Shown: positions 1 to 7,757 of the stretch, in pieces | How positions within the stretch are numbered: the first letter of the stretch is position 1 | Layout of the letters: every line of letters begins with the position of its first letter | DNA from: Methanoregula sp. | GTDB taxonomy: Archaea > Halobacteriota > Methanomicrobia > Methanomicrobiales > Methanospirillaceae | Direction of reading: 5' to 3' | DNA: 21,095 nt | NCBI GenBank assembly: GCA_023228295.1 | Contig: JALOBP010000006.1 | Span: 1-21,095 of the forward strand | Notes under the pieces: model-generated | Told to the model about the DNA's origin: nothing | What the model saw: only the letters and a program-made list of their open reading frames with translations | Databases searched by the model: none | Position numbers and translations under genes: made by a program

Positions 1-63
1 ACCATGCAGCCTGAGTAGCTCGCGGGCCCCGTCCTCGATGAGCGTTCCGCGACGGCTGGTCAT
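1..63 (-). CDS. Unknown protein, N-terminal fragment (runs off left edge)
   Basis: The first 21 codons of a minus-strand gene are visible, starting with ATG at 63-61 and reading MTSRRGTLIEDGARELLRLHG before the window ends. A strong ribosome binding site (GGGAGGTG) lies 7 bases upstream of the start. The start codon overlaps the stop codon of the upstream 122-aa gene in the ATGA arrangement, so the two are almost certainly co-transcribed and translationally coupled. The fragment is too short to assign to a family. It is reported because the ribosome binding site and overlap make the start convincing. Confidence 0.65.
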   Translation of the reverse strand, partial: MTSRRGTLIEDGARELLRLHG

Positions 64-428
64 GATGCAGCACCTCCCTTGTGCGGCGCAAGTATTTCCG
101 GTTCCGGTACATCTCCCGGGACCTCGAAGAGAATGCAGGACACGTCTTCTCCGAGCGCGACCGCGATGAACCGGTCGCGGGGCAGCATGTACCGGACAGT
201 CCCGATCGACAGGATCACAGCCCGCCCGGAGGGATTGAGGGCAACGGAGCCGGACGCAACCGGAGAACCGGCAGTGTCCGGGTTTTTCTGCAGCAGGGGG
301 ATGGTCTCGCCGACAAAGAGCAGCATCCCCATGTCCTCAGGGCAGATGAAATACGATTTGTCCCAGATCCGGACGTGGACATATCCGTCGCTCCCGGTCA
401 GCACGATACCGGCAGAGAAATGGCTCAT
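60..428 (-). CDS. Hypothetical protein, 122 aa
   Basis: This is a small, probably soluble protein that I do not recognise. The start at 428 is preceded by GGAGGATTACT, a good ribosome binding site. The sequence is rich in short beta-prone stretches (for example GYVHVRIWDKSYFICPED near residue 15 and VRYMLPRDRFIAVAL near residue 78), suggesting a small beta fold. There is no signal peptide or membrane helix. Its stop overlaps the start of the next gene by 4 bases, marking an operon that continues beyond the left edge. Codon use is GC-rich like the rest of the chromosome and unlike the A+T-rich operon further right. The plus-strand ORFs over this region lack comparable start signals and are treated as shadows. 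Confidence 0.65.
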   Translation of the reverse strand: MSHFSAGIVLTGSDGYVHVRIWDKSYFICPEDMGMLLFVGETIPLLQKNPDTAGSPVASGSVALNPSGRAVILSIGTVRYMLPRDRFIAVALGEDVSCILFEVPGDVPEPEILAPHKGGAAS

Positions 429-1227
429 AGTAATCCTCCCGCCAGCCTGCCCCCTTCAGTGAGGGATTTAAAGATGGAAACAGAAGTATCTATGGCAGTC
501 TCACGGCGTGACTGGGTAAGTTTTGTTCGTGAGCTGCCACTGATTATTGCGTGCATGATACCTCCTCTTTTGTGACGATCTTCCAGCGCCCGGGTTCAAC
601 CCGCCCACATCCACACGTCCCGCTTTTCCCGTTGTGTTCCGAAGTTCCGGGCCCCGGATAGAGCCATGGCTATGATCCGGCCAAGCGCTGCACTCATCGA
701 AACGGAAGGTGGCCTATCGGATCAATACCATGAAGGGATCACGGTTACCGGTTATCCGGGACTACTGACGATCACCAAAGAATGTAAAGAGAGAGAATAT
801 CGGGGCATGACTGCTGGTCTGTTTGCACCACTGGCCCGTGTTCATGCTGCATCCGGTCCCGGATGCCAAACTGTTCAGTACTGCCTGGCACTTCGTTTGA
901 GTAACGGGGTCAGGTCCGCGGAATAAATCAACGATCCGGTTTTTCACCGATTCTGCCGCAGCCTTCAGACGTTTACCCGCCTGTGTGAGGAAGTAGCACA
1001 GCATTGTAATACTTTTATAAATGCGCAGTTGTTTAAAGCGTTTTCTGAACCAGCGGGTTCGATGGCTGATTTTTGTCATACAAGAGTAAGACAAGTGGCT
1101 GATTTTGCTGCACCAGAATGTGAAGCGCGGCTAAAATTTTCAAAAAAAGAAATGACTATCATCAAGATTGTGGTTGGATGGTTTGAAAGGATGGGAGGTG
1201 CCGCAAAACAATATGAAAGAATGAAGG
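429..1227. other. About 800-bp stretch without a convincing gene
   Basis: No ORF here combines a good start signal, normal codon use and recognisable protein sequence. A TATA-like element (acttttataaatg) lies at about 1012-1024 on the plus strand, and a weak plus-strand ORF follows it (start near 1063) but runs antisense into the end of the PLD gene. A minus-strand ORF (762-1094) contains YFLTQAGKRLKAA, reminiscent of a winged-helix C-terminus, and could be a decayed gene. Base composition changes from GC-rich to A+T-rich between about 1000 and 1230, so this is the probable left boundary of the accessory operon. Confidence 0.5.
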
Positions 1228-1233
1228 AAAAAA
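1228..1233 (-). terminator. Poly-T terminator of the viperin/CARF/helicase operon
   Basis: On the minus strand a TTTTTT run directly follows the TAA stop codon of the PLD-fold gene (stop at 1236-1234). Short T-tracts without a hairpin are the usual intrinsic terminators in archaea. Its position fits the end of the five-gene operon. Confidence 0.45.
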
Positions 1234-2592
1234 TTATTTCTTTATTGTCTTTTCAGGTTGTGAGGCAATTTCAACCTCCCAGAAGTATCTTATCTCGTGA
1301 TATTTCTGCCCGGCATCCCCAACATTTGCGGGGAAGTTCGGTTTTCTGGTTTCGGCCTCTTTTTTATCCTTTACTTTCATGCGTTTTAACTGACTGTTGT
1401 ACCGTTCTTTTACGGAGATCTCTTCCAGTCTTTCAGCACCATTCAGGTACATCTTGATCCGTCCCTTGATATTGCCTGTCTTTAAACCCGCTTCAAACCG
1501 GTACTCAGCCATCTTTTTCCAGTCTTCAAAAATTTCCTGGAGCGCTTGGATTCTTTCAGGTGTGAGTTTGACAGCCGTTTCGAACCCTTCATCAAGACCT
1601 TTCTTCTCGAAATTCGCGGTCATGATGATCCCTTGTGCCTTGACGCCACTGCCGACGAGCAGTCCTTTCGCATGCAATCCGTTCACCCCGAGAATTTCTG
1701 CTCCCGCATTTTTCAGTTTGATTAAGGCTTCGAGAAAATTCTTTGATCCTTTCCGCGGCCGGGTAAATACGGTAACCTTTCGACCGGACTTCAGGAGATC
1801 TTCCGTTTTTTCAATTACCGGGTGGTTCGGTTCAAACCCGTAAGCAAACAGGGTAATATCCCCACCTTTGATTTCCAGCAGAGATTCAAGCGACTGCCGG
1901 ATTGTCGTATGATTTTCTGTTGTTACGCTCAATGAGGTATTCTGATCGTAGAGATCGAATTCAGAGATCTCCTTCCGGACGACATTTTTGTGACGGCCCG
2001 AATCGTCGACTTCCTTATCCGCACCCACAAAGAACCCGTACCTGAAGTGATGATAGAGCTCCCGGGTCTCCGCTTCCGATAAGGGAACGCCAATCTCCGG
2101 ATTTTTCTCAAGAGCCTCCGATGTGAGATTGGATGTGAGGAGGATTCCCTTTGGGTGTTTTCCATGAGGATCAATGACGATGAATTTTGAATGGAAATTT
2201 GAAGACGATCGGATCTTGGTTATTGGAGATAGTCTTCGAATTGTATCATCGAATTCTTCAAGAGTTTTTTTGGAGAAGTCATCATCATCGATAAATTTGT
2301 CTTTCTTTGCTTCCGATGAAAGGAGGATGTAGACATGAACACCCCGACCTGCTGCATTCTCGATAGCTGTTTCAATCTCTGTATCATGAACCAAAAAGGA
2401 ACAGATACATGCCATCTCCCTGGATTCATCCAGAAGATCGAGCGTTCGCCTTTTAAGTTCTCCCGGCGTGAAGAGAACCTCCTGATAATTTCCTCGCATC
2501 TGTGACGAGTGCTCTCTCTCAACCCAGCAGGGAGGAAGAATGTCAGAACGGTGGTCTTCGATAAATTCTTTGGTGATCAGAGTATCGGGCAT
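1234..2592 (-). CDS. Phospholipase D-fold (HKD) protein, putative nuclease
   Basis: This 452-residue protein has two PLD-like half-domains. The first carries a complete HxKx4D motif (H134, K136, D141, within FHSKFIVID) followed by the typical TSN (N155). The second has H307 and K309 (LHAKGLLVG) but Gly314 where Asp is expected, followed by TANFEKKGL (N327). Prokaryotic proteins of this family are often nucleases in restriction and defence systems, so a DNase or RNase role is likely but unproven. The last ~100 residues are charged and lysine-rich. The start chosen is ATG at 2592, one base overlapping the upstream stop (TGATG) and preceded by GGAGGTG; a GTG two codons earlier (2598) is the alternative. 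It is the last gene of the five-gene operon and is followed by a poly-T run. Confidence 0.88.
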   Translation of the reverse strand: MPDTLITKEFIEDHRSDILPPCWVEREHSSQMRGNYQEVLFTPGELKRRTLDLLDESREMACICSFLVHDTEIETAIENAAGRGVHVYILLSSEAKKDKFIDDDDFSKKTLEEFDDTIRRLSPITKIRSSSNFHSKFIVIDPHGKHPKGILLTSNLTSEALEKNPEIGVPLSEAETRELYHHFRYGFFVGADKEVDDSGRHKNVVRKEISEFDLYDQNTSLSVTTENHTTIRQSLESLLEIKGGDITLFAYGFEPNHPVIEKTEDLLKSGRKVTVFTRPRKGSKNFLEALIKLKNAGAEILGVNGLHAKGLLVGSGVKAQGIIMTANFEKKGLDEGFETAVKLTPERIQALQEIFEDWKKMAEYRFEAGLKTGNIKGRIKMYLNGAERLEEISVKERYNSQLKRMKVKDKKEAETRKPNFPANVGDAGQKYHEIRYFWEVEIASQPEKTIKK

Positions 2593-3722
2593 CACCACAC
2601 CTCCGTAATCTTCCGCCCTTTAACAGCGACTCTTCTCAGGTCCCCTGGTGCAACAAGATACCAGTACTTATCGGGAAACTTCCCGGCGGATTCCCGCTTA
2701 ATGATCTCGGCAAGATCTTTTGACGCTGGAGCCTCAAGATCCTCTGCAAACCGTCCGAATCTCTGCCGAATTTTCTCTGAATATTCCTGGTATTGATCTT
2801 CCTCAAGGTAATCATTAATTTCATTCTTGAGAAGCCACACAAACCACTCACGGGCATCTTCCAGTGTTCGAGGAAAAACCGGAACTTCCTTTAATGTCAC
2901 TTTATCGAGAGCTTCCTCGCAGAAGTAATCCTCGACCACCTTTTTTTCGGAGATATCCTGAATGAAATTTCGCCTTTCTTTGTCTGATGTAAGATCTGTG
3001 AAACTTACTTTGAGATATCCATTCTTCGAATCCCAGTCTTTGTTTCGCCCGAGACTCTTGAGAATAGATTTGAATCCCTCGTGGAAGGAATATTCGAGAT
3101 CAGAATATTGTCCTTTAACATCGCCGGATAACCTCAGTTCATTATGGCCCTCATCGGAAAGGATATAGGAGACCTTTATTTTCTTTCCGATTACTGACCG
3201 AACTCCTTTTCTCTCGATAGAGAATACTTTAATGAATTCTTTGGTTTCGGGAAGTGTGAAGCTGATTTCCTGTGTCAATTTGTTTTTGATATCGCTGTTC
3301 ACTTCGTACTCTTTGAATGAAGATTTCTGGCTGAATTCACTCTGACCCGTACCTTTGCAACCAACGAGGCAAGGAATGAGCCCTTTGTCGAAATAGACAA
3401 TTTCATAAATGTCTCTCATTGCCTGATAAAGGATACCGGTTTCAGCGGAAGCTTCACCATCACGGGTAAGTCGCGTGGATTTGCCATCATCGGTCCACTC
3501 CATCAGTCGTTCGTCGCAACACCGGTTCAGGATCGTTCTCCCGACATTTTCCGGGCGGTCGTTCAGTAATTCCTGACAGAGAATTTCCGGGGATACCTCG
3601 CCACCATTTTCTGATGCAAGTTTCACAACCGATATGATATCTTTCCTTACGGTAGCTTTGCCGATCTCCATCATAAGCATGAAGACTTCGGCGGAGATTT
3701 CTTTCTCAATGAGAATTTTCAT
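2592..3722 (-). CDS. Unknown operon protein, 376 aa, probable N-terminal winged helix
   Basis: I do not recognise the family. Residues ~15-100 look like a winged helix-turn-helix: a helical stretch, then ILNRCCDERLMEWTDDGK and RLTRDGEASAE, the usual recognition helix, wing and final helix pattern. The remainder is mixed alpha/beta and highly charged, with no metal-binding cluster, Walker motif or membrane segment. A C-terminal helical portion is followed by KYWYLVAPGDLRRVAVKG. The start used is ATG at 3722, overlapping the helicase stop by one base (TGATG) with GAGG upstream. The position between helicase and PLD protein, with overlaps on both sides, suggests it is an obligate partner, perhaps an adaptor that binds nucleic acid or the helicase. 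That role is inference. Confidence 0.8.
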   Translation of the reverse strand: MKILIEKEISAEVFMLMMEIGKATVRKDIISVVKLASENGGEVSPEILCQELLNDRPENVGRTILNRCCDERLMEWTDDGKSTRLTRDGEASAETGILYQAMRDIYEIVYFDKGLIPCLVGCKGTGQSEFSQKSSFKEYEVNSDIKNKLTQEISFTLPETKEFIKVFSIERKGVRSVIGKKIKVSYILSDEGHNELRLSGDVKGQYSDLEYSFHEGFKSILKSLGRNKDWDSKNGYLKVSFTDLTSDKERRNFIQDISEKKVVEDYFCEEALDKVTLKEVPVFPRTLEDAREWFVWLLKNEINDYLEEDQYQEYSEKIRQRFGRFAEDLEAPASKDLAEIIKRESAGKFPDKYWYLVAPGDLRRVAVKGRKITEVW

Positions 3723-6355
3723 CAATATCGCCTCGCTTTTGGTGTGGGGTAGCCAGTTTTATCCTTGTAATATTCTCCAAGCTTTCTGAGTAACGTCGAT
3801 CTTTTCGGATTTTTGAAATACCGGCGATCTCCTACAATAACCAGCTGATTTTTCGCCCTGGTGAGGGCAACATTCAGGCGGTTTGGGTTATCCAGAAATC
3901 CAACGGATCCTACATTTTTCACGAAGGAAAGAAACACGAGGTTTGCCTCGTGGCCCTGGAACCGGTCCACGGTACACAATTTGATGTGAACGTTCCGGTC
4001 TTCTGAATAAAAATCAAAATTTTTCGGGGTTTTAAACCGGCTTTGCAGCCGACGCCGGAATCCCGACTCCTGCCTCAGGTAAAAGGTGAGTATCGCAACT
4101 TCCCAGAATTTTTCACCTTTCGGGGGTTTCTGACTACTCGCTTTTCTGATAAAAAGTTCGAGTTCGTCCATAACGATGTCGATCTCTCTCTCGTTGTACC
4201 CGCGCTTTTTCTCATCGGGGTTCTGCATATGATCATTATAATCGAACCAGAATGCGGGACACTTGTACAGGTCAAAAGGAAATTCGTCTCTCCTCTTGCG
4301 TCCGAGATAGTGCGGGGTAATCAGGGCCTCGTTATTGTAGAATGCTTCTGAAGGAAATTCAGCGATTATTGGATCCATCCGGTGCTGGTACTGCAACAAG
4401 ACGTGCCGTTCATTCCAGTCCTCGTTGTTGAAACCGGCAGAAAGCACTGATTCCTTGAGATGTGTATTTTCAAAAAAACCTTCCTGGAATAATTCAATCA
4501 CTGAGGGAAGCGCGAACATCTTCAGTGAGGGGAGGATGTTGCTGAGGGACTCATACGCAGAATCATCCCACCTTGGAAGCATCAAATCGATTGCTCTCTC
4601 ATAGTCTTGCTTTTTTCGATATTCTGGAGAGGATTCATCGGTGAACTTACGTAACTGATATGACCGGTCCAGTCGCCATGAGATCTCTTCAGGGGGAGTT
4701 TGCTTGTCAGCCCGGATATCTTTGATATTTTTGTGATTTTTTCTATAGAAATTCTGACGTGAAATGAATTCTCTGCCGGGAGTAAAATCGCAAAAGATCC
4801 TGATATCATTTGGGAGATACGATATCCACTTGGAAATACTGGATTTACTCCCAATGAAAACATCGGATAGTAACAGGTCCATACCTGGACTTTTGGGGAG
4901 TTCATCAAGGTTGCAGAGATTTAATTCCAGTTTTTCTGCCTGAAGGAGATATTGTCCTGTAGCTTCGGGATTTTCATTTCTTATCAGAGTCGGTGCTTCG
5001 TGATATTTACAGCGGTAAAGATTGGAACATACGGGAAAGTCGACAGCCGGATTCCGGAAATATGGGCTGATAGTCGACGTAATATCATCGTCATCGACAA
5101 ATGGCGACAATTGTTTGCAGTCCCCAATAATGAGCCACTTCGCGGCATAGAGCGCAGGGACCAGCCATTCCTGAAATGTTGATTTGCTTGCCTCGTCAAT
5201 GATTAGAACGTCAAAGATCGGTCGGGGATTCGATCGGATCTTCGAGATATAGGGGTGTTTCAAAATCCCCATCGTAGTTCCGCAGACCAGATTTGCTGAG
5301 TCCAGGATGAGATCCGTTATTACCTGTTCGCCATCTTCCGATCTTAAGGACTCTTCGAGGTATTTTCTGGACTCCAGGATCTCAACCTTATTTTTTCTTT
5401 CAAGAAATTTTATGAGATCAGCTTTCTCTTTTTTCCTTCTCACCTCGATATGTAGATCTCGAATCTCTTCATCGATTTTTCTGATGTTATCCCCAATTCG
5501 TACGGCGATTACTTCTTTTCGATCCTTAATTCTCTTCAGAGGATTGTCAACTGCGACATGAGTTTGTGAGCAAAGCAGAATCCTGTGACCTTTTTTGATC
5601 TCCTGCAGGATTATCTCACAGATTGCAGTCGTTTTTCCGGAGCCTGCCGGTCCTTCGAGAAAGGCAAAATCCTTAGTTCCAAGAGCCTTTCTTACAAATT
5701 CCCGCTGCTCTTCCGTGCCCTCGCGTAATTCTGAATCCGGAGTCTCTCTCCGAAGGAGGTACCAGTCATCTTCATTGATTTCCTCACCCTGGACTTCAGG
5801 CCAGCGCTCAGAACGGTCTTTGGTTTCGAGCAAATGAATGAGAGGCCGGTATTCCGGGCGTGGTGAATTGAACAATGCGTAGATTGCATCGAGTTGTCGC
5901 TTATTGTTCCCGGTATTTGGCGGGAGGGAAATCAGAGCATCGCTTGGTTTTAGTGCAACACAGAGGGTGTTTGTGTCAGGATCGCGCCCAAAAACATTGA
6001 CCCGCCGTCCCTTTCCGTTACTACTATCGATGAAGAAATCGGTTTCCAGAAATTCCTTATGGATCTTTTCATTCTCCTCTGGTTTCTTTTTCTCATCGTC
6101 GATGAGTTTGATGATTAATGCGTTTGGATTATCTTTGATTTCCCGTTTATATTCGGCAACAATCTCGGGTTCCTCGACCAATTTCCATGAGGAAACCAAT
6201 ACTTTTGCTTCCTTTGCTTTTATGGTATTTTTTATAAAATTTTCATAAATTTCGAGGTTTTCCTTGGCACTGAACATGATGGCTTCGGCTTTTTTGGGAG
6301 AAATTCCATCTTCGATATTGTGAAAAAACAATATCCGGCGTGAATCTACTTTCAT
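3722..6355 (-). CDS. Upf1-like superfamily 1 DNA/RNA helicase
   Basis: An 877-residue helicase with all core SF1 motifs: Walker A EGPAGSGKTT at ~234-243, TH motif SQTHVAVDN at ~264, Walker B DVLIIDEASK at ~380-390, motif III GDCKQLSP at ~412, motif IV QYQHRM at ~655, motif V VDRFQGHEANLV at ~797 and motif VI LNVALTRAKNQLVIVGD at ~825. The layout is that of the Upf1/Dna2-like SF1B group, which moves 5' to 3' on DNA or RNA. Residues 1-230 form a separate N-terminal region of unknown fold, and about 240 residues between motifs III and IV are an unusually long insertion. The ATG overlaps the stop of the CARF gene (ATGA) and GGAGG lies 10 bases upstream. Similar helicases occur in several antiviral systems; here it probably acts on foreign nucleic acid or its transcripts (inference). 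Confidence 0.93.
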   Translation of the reverse strand: MKVDSRRILFFHNIEDGISPKKAEAIMFSAKENLEIYENFIKNTIKAKEAKVLVSSWKLVEEPEIVAEYKREIKDNPNALIIKLIDDEKKKPEENEKIHKEFLETDFFIDSSNGKGRRVNVFGRDPDTNTLCVALKPSDALISLPPNTGNNKRQLDAIYALFNSPRPEYRPLIHLLETKDRSERWPEVQGEEINEDDWYLLRRETPDSELREGTEEQREFVRKALGTKDFAFLEGPAGSGKTTAICEIILQEIKKGHRILLCSQTHVAVDNPLKRIKDRKEVIAVRIGDNIRKIDEEIRDLHIEVRRKKEKADLIKFLERKNKVEILESRKYLEESLRSEDGEQVITDLILDSANLVCGTTMGILKHPYISKIRSNPRPIFDVLIIDEASKSTFQEWLVPALYAAKWLIIGDCKQLSPFVDDDDITSTISPYFRNPAVDFPVCSNLYRCKYHEAPTLIRNENPEATGQYLLQAEKLELNLCNLDELPKSPGMDLLLSDVFIGSKSSISKWISYLPNDIRIFCDFTPGREFISRQNFYRKNHKNIKDIRADKQTPPEEISWRLDRSYQLRKFTDESSPEYRKKQDYERAIDLMLPRWDDSAYESLSNILPSLKMFALPSVIELFQEGFFENTHLKESVLSAGFNNEDWNERHVLLQYQHRMDPIIAEFPSEAFYNNEALITPHYLGRKRRDEFPFDLYKCPAFWFDYNDHMQNPDEKKRGYNEREIDIVMDELELFIRKASSQKPPKGEKFWEVAILTFYLRQESGFRRRLQSRFKTPKNFDFYSEDRNVHIKLCTVDRFQGHEANLVFLSFVKNVGSVGFLDNPNRLNVALTRAKNQLVIVGDRRYFKNPKRSTLLRKLGEYYKDKTGYPTPKARRY

Positions 6356-6834
6356 TGAGGGATACCTCCTCGCAAGGTAGTCTCCAAATCACCGAATCTC
6401 ATTTGTTTTTGAATATCCGTAAAACAGGTGACATGCACAAGACGGTTTTCGCCGTTATTGAATGCGACATAATGGCACGGGGAACCTGTGATGAGGGCAG
6501 CCAGACCCATCGCGATCGCCATGAGATTTGTTCCCCCGGTCAGAGCACAAGTGATATCGAATCCATTCTGTTCATATTTTTTGTGCATTTCAAGAATCGT
6601 TTTACTTATTTCAACAATCGACTCACTGGCAAACGGATCGACGGTGACTTTTTCATGAATTCTCACTCCATTTTGCTCCAACCGAAGTAAAAATTCCCTG
6701 TTTCGTTCGAACGTGGGAATTGAAGAAACGAGGATGATATCGTTTATGCCAAGCTCGTTTATCACGTACGAGATATGCCCCGTTGATTCACCCATTAAAA
6801 AAATATTGAGTGGTTTCTTAGTGTTTCCAGTCAT
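6352..6834 (-). CDS. Stand-alone CARF-domain protein
   Basis: A 160-residue protein that is little more than one Rossmann-like CARF domain. The first strand and loop read NIFLMGESTGHISYVI (residues 10-25), and the hallmark second motif is ALTGGTNLMAIAMGLAALI (97-115), matching the TGGTK-M pattern that lines the ligand pocket of CARF proteins. CARF domains bind cyclic oligoadenylates, and some single-domain members (Crn1 type) degrade them. No effector domain is attached, so it may be a sensor subunit, an adaptor for the helicase, or a ring nuclease. The start chosen is ATG at 6834 because GAGGAG sits 6 bases upstream; a GTG at 6861 would add nine residues. It overlaps the viperin gene by 17 bases and the helicase gene by 4. 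Confidence 0.82.
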   Translation of the reverse strand: MTGNTKKPLNIFLMGESTGHISYVINELGINDIILVSSIPTFERNREFLLRLEQNGVRIHEKVTVDPFASESIVEISKTILEMHKKYEQNGFDITCALTGGTNLMAIAMGLAALITGSPCHYVAFNNGENRLVHVTCFTDIQKQMRFGDLETTLRGGIPQ

Positions 6835-7702
6835 AAATCGCTCCTCGTGAATGATAGGCACCGATGTTCATAATTGTCGGTAATGATTCCCGCGAGACAT
6901 CTGCAAGCGGGATCTCCTCAACAGGAAATTTATTGTTGATGATGACATTACCCGATGGTGAAATCATAAAATATGAATCCATCATCTCTTCAGAGCGCTC
7001 AAAGACGGGGGAAGTACCATTTTTCAGCGTGATATCAGAATTTCTGTCATTATACTGATTAAATTCTTTATTTGAGATTGAGAGTGTTTCGACAACTTCA
7101 TCGTTTTGCCCCCGGATATGGAGGAACTGGAAGATCTTCCACCTGTCGGGAGAAATAAGGGAGATCAATGGGCGCAGGTCCTCGGTCATGTTTACCCGAG
7201 TGACCGTCGTGTTGATCTTTAATTTTATACCGAATTTTTGAACCAGTCTTGCCGTACTGATTACCTGGCTCACATGGTTTCCATTCCCCCGGCCGAGCTG
7301 TTTTTCCACTTCTTCTGATGACGAGTCGATAGAGATTCCGATCCAGTCAATGTGTCCGTTCAATTTTTCCAATTTTTCTTCAGTGAGAAGAGAGCCGTTA
7401 GTTGTGACACTCGTGGTAAATCCTTTCTTCTTTGCTAATATGATCAGGTCAACGATCATTGGGTGGCTGAATGGTTCGCCCCCGACAAAATTGATCTTGT
7501 CCATCCCCAGCCGTCTCAGATGGTCGAGGACAATTCCTGCATCATTCAGGGAGGAAAGATCTCCTCCGAGGTTTTGCTTGCAACAGAATGTGCACCTGTA
7601 ATTACATCTCGATGTGAAATGCCAGTTTACCGATCTGACTTCGGGATTTTTTACCCAGGTCAATTCGGAAGCACGATCCTGTTGCGCTTGTGCGGTTGAC
7701 AT
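6818..7702 (-). CDS. Prokaryotic viperin (radical-SAM ddhNTP synthase, antiviral)
   Basis: A 294-residue radical-SAM enzyme strongly resembling viperin. The [4Fe-4S] motif is C33, C37, C40 in SVNWHFTSRCNYRCTFC, almost the same as in vertebrate viperin. Further viperin-like blocks are KINFVGGEPF (69-78), NGSLL, IDWIGISIDSSSEEV with GRGNGNHV, KINTTVTRVNMTED and WKIFQFLHIRGQND. The C-terminus has the viperin-type RGAIYDW. Viperins remove water from CTP, GTP or UTP to give 3'-deoxy-3',4'-didehydro nucleotides that terminate viral RNA chains. The N-terminal membrane helix of animal viperin is absent, as in other prokaryotic members. The start is ATG at 7702; an upstream in-frame extension to 7810 would overlap the divergent gene and its promoter and is rejected. 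It is first in the five-gene operon. No nucleotide kinase gene, often found beside prokaryotic viperins, is present. Confidence 0.93.
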   Translation of the reverse strand: MSTAQAQQDRASELTWVKNPEVRSVNWHFTSRCNYRCTFCCKQNLGGDLSSLNDAGIVLDHLRRLGMDKINFVGGEPFSHPMIVDLIILAKKKGFTTSVTTNGSLLTEEKLEKLNGHIDWIGISIDSSSEEVEKQLGRGNGNHVSQVISTARLVQKFGIKLKINTTVTRVNMTEDLRPLISLISPDRWKIFQFLHIRGQNDEVVETLSISNKEFNQYNDRNSDITLKNGTSPVFERSEEMMDSYFMISPSGNVIINNKFPVEEIPLADVSRESLPTIMNIGAYHSRGAIYDWKH

Positions 7703-7757
7703 GAATAAACATGAAACAGAAGACTTTAAGTAAAAAAATATTGATAGTAAAGAAATA
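7703..7757. promoter_or_regulatory. Divergent promoter region between viperin operon and CARF-wHTH gene
   Basis: These 55 very A+T-rich bases must hold the promoters of both the viperin operon (minus) and the CARF-wHTH gene (plus). The AT-rich core at 7729-7742 (taaaaaaatatt) is at about TATA distance from both start codons, and neither start has a ribosome binding site, which suggests leaderless or near-leaderless mRNAs. A short inverted repeat (acttTaagt, 7723-7731) and a direct repeat agtaaa at 7729-7734 and 7746-7751 are possible operator elements. The exact TATA boxes are uncertain. Confidence 0.5.

Noticed and set aside
574..612. tRNA-like ggttcaaccc segment as a possible far attachment site for the tRNA-Leu element
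   Set aside because: It resembles a generic T-arm loop but does not match the 3' sequence of this tRNA-Leu, and no full tRNA fold could be drawn around it.
666..926. Plus-strand 86-codon ORF in the left spacer
   Set aside because: No ribosome binding site or promoter at a useful distance, and no recognisable protein features.
1029..1457. Plus-strand 142-codon ORF
   Set aside because: Its second half is antisense to the end of the PLD gene and reads as low-quality protein. Only the first part is mentioned, as a possible remnant.
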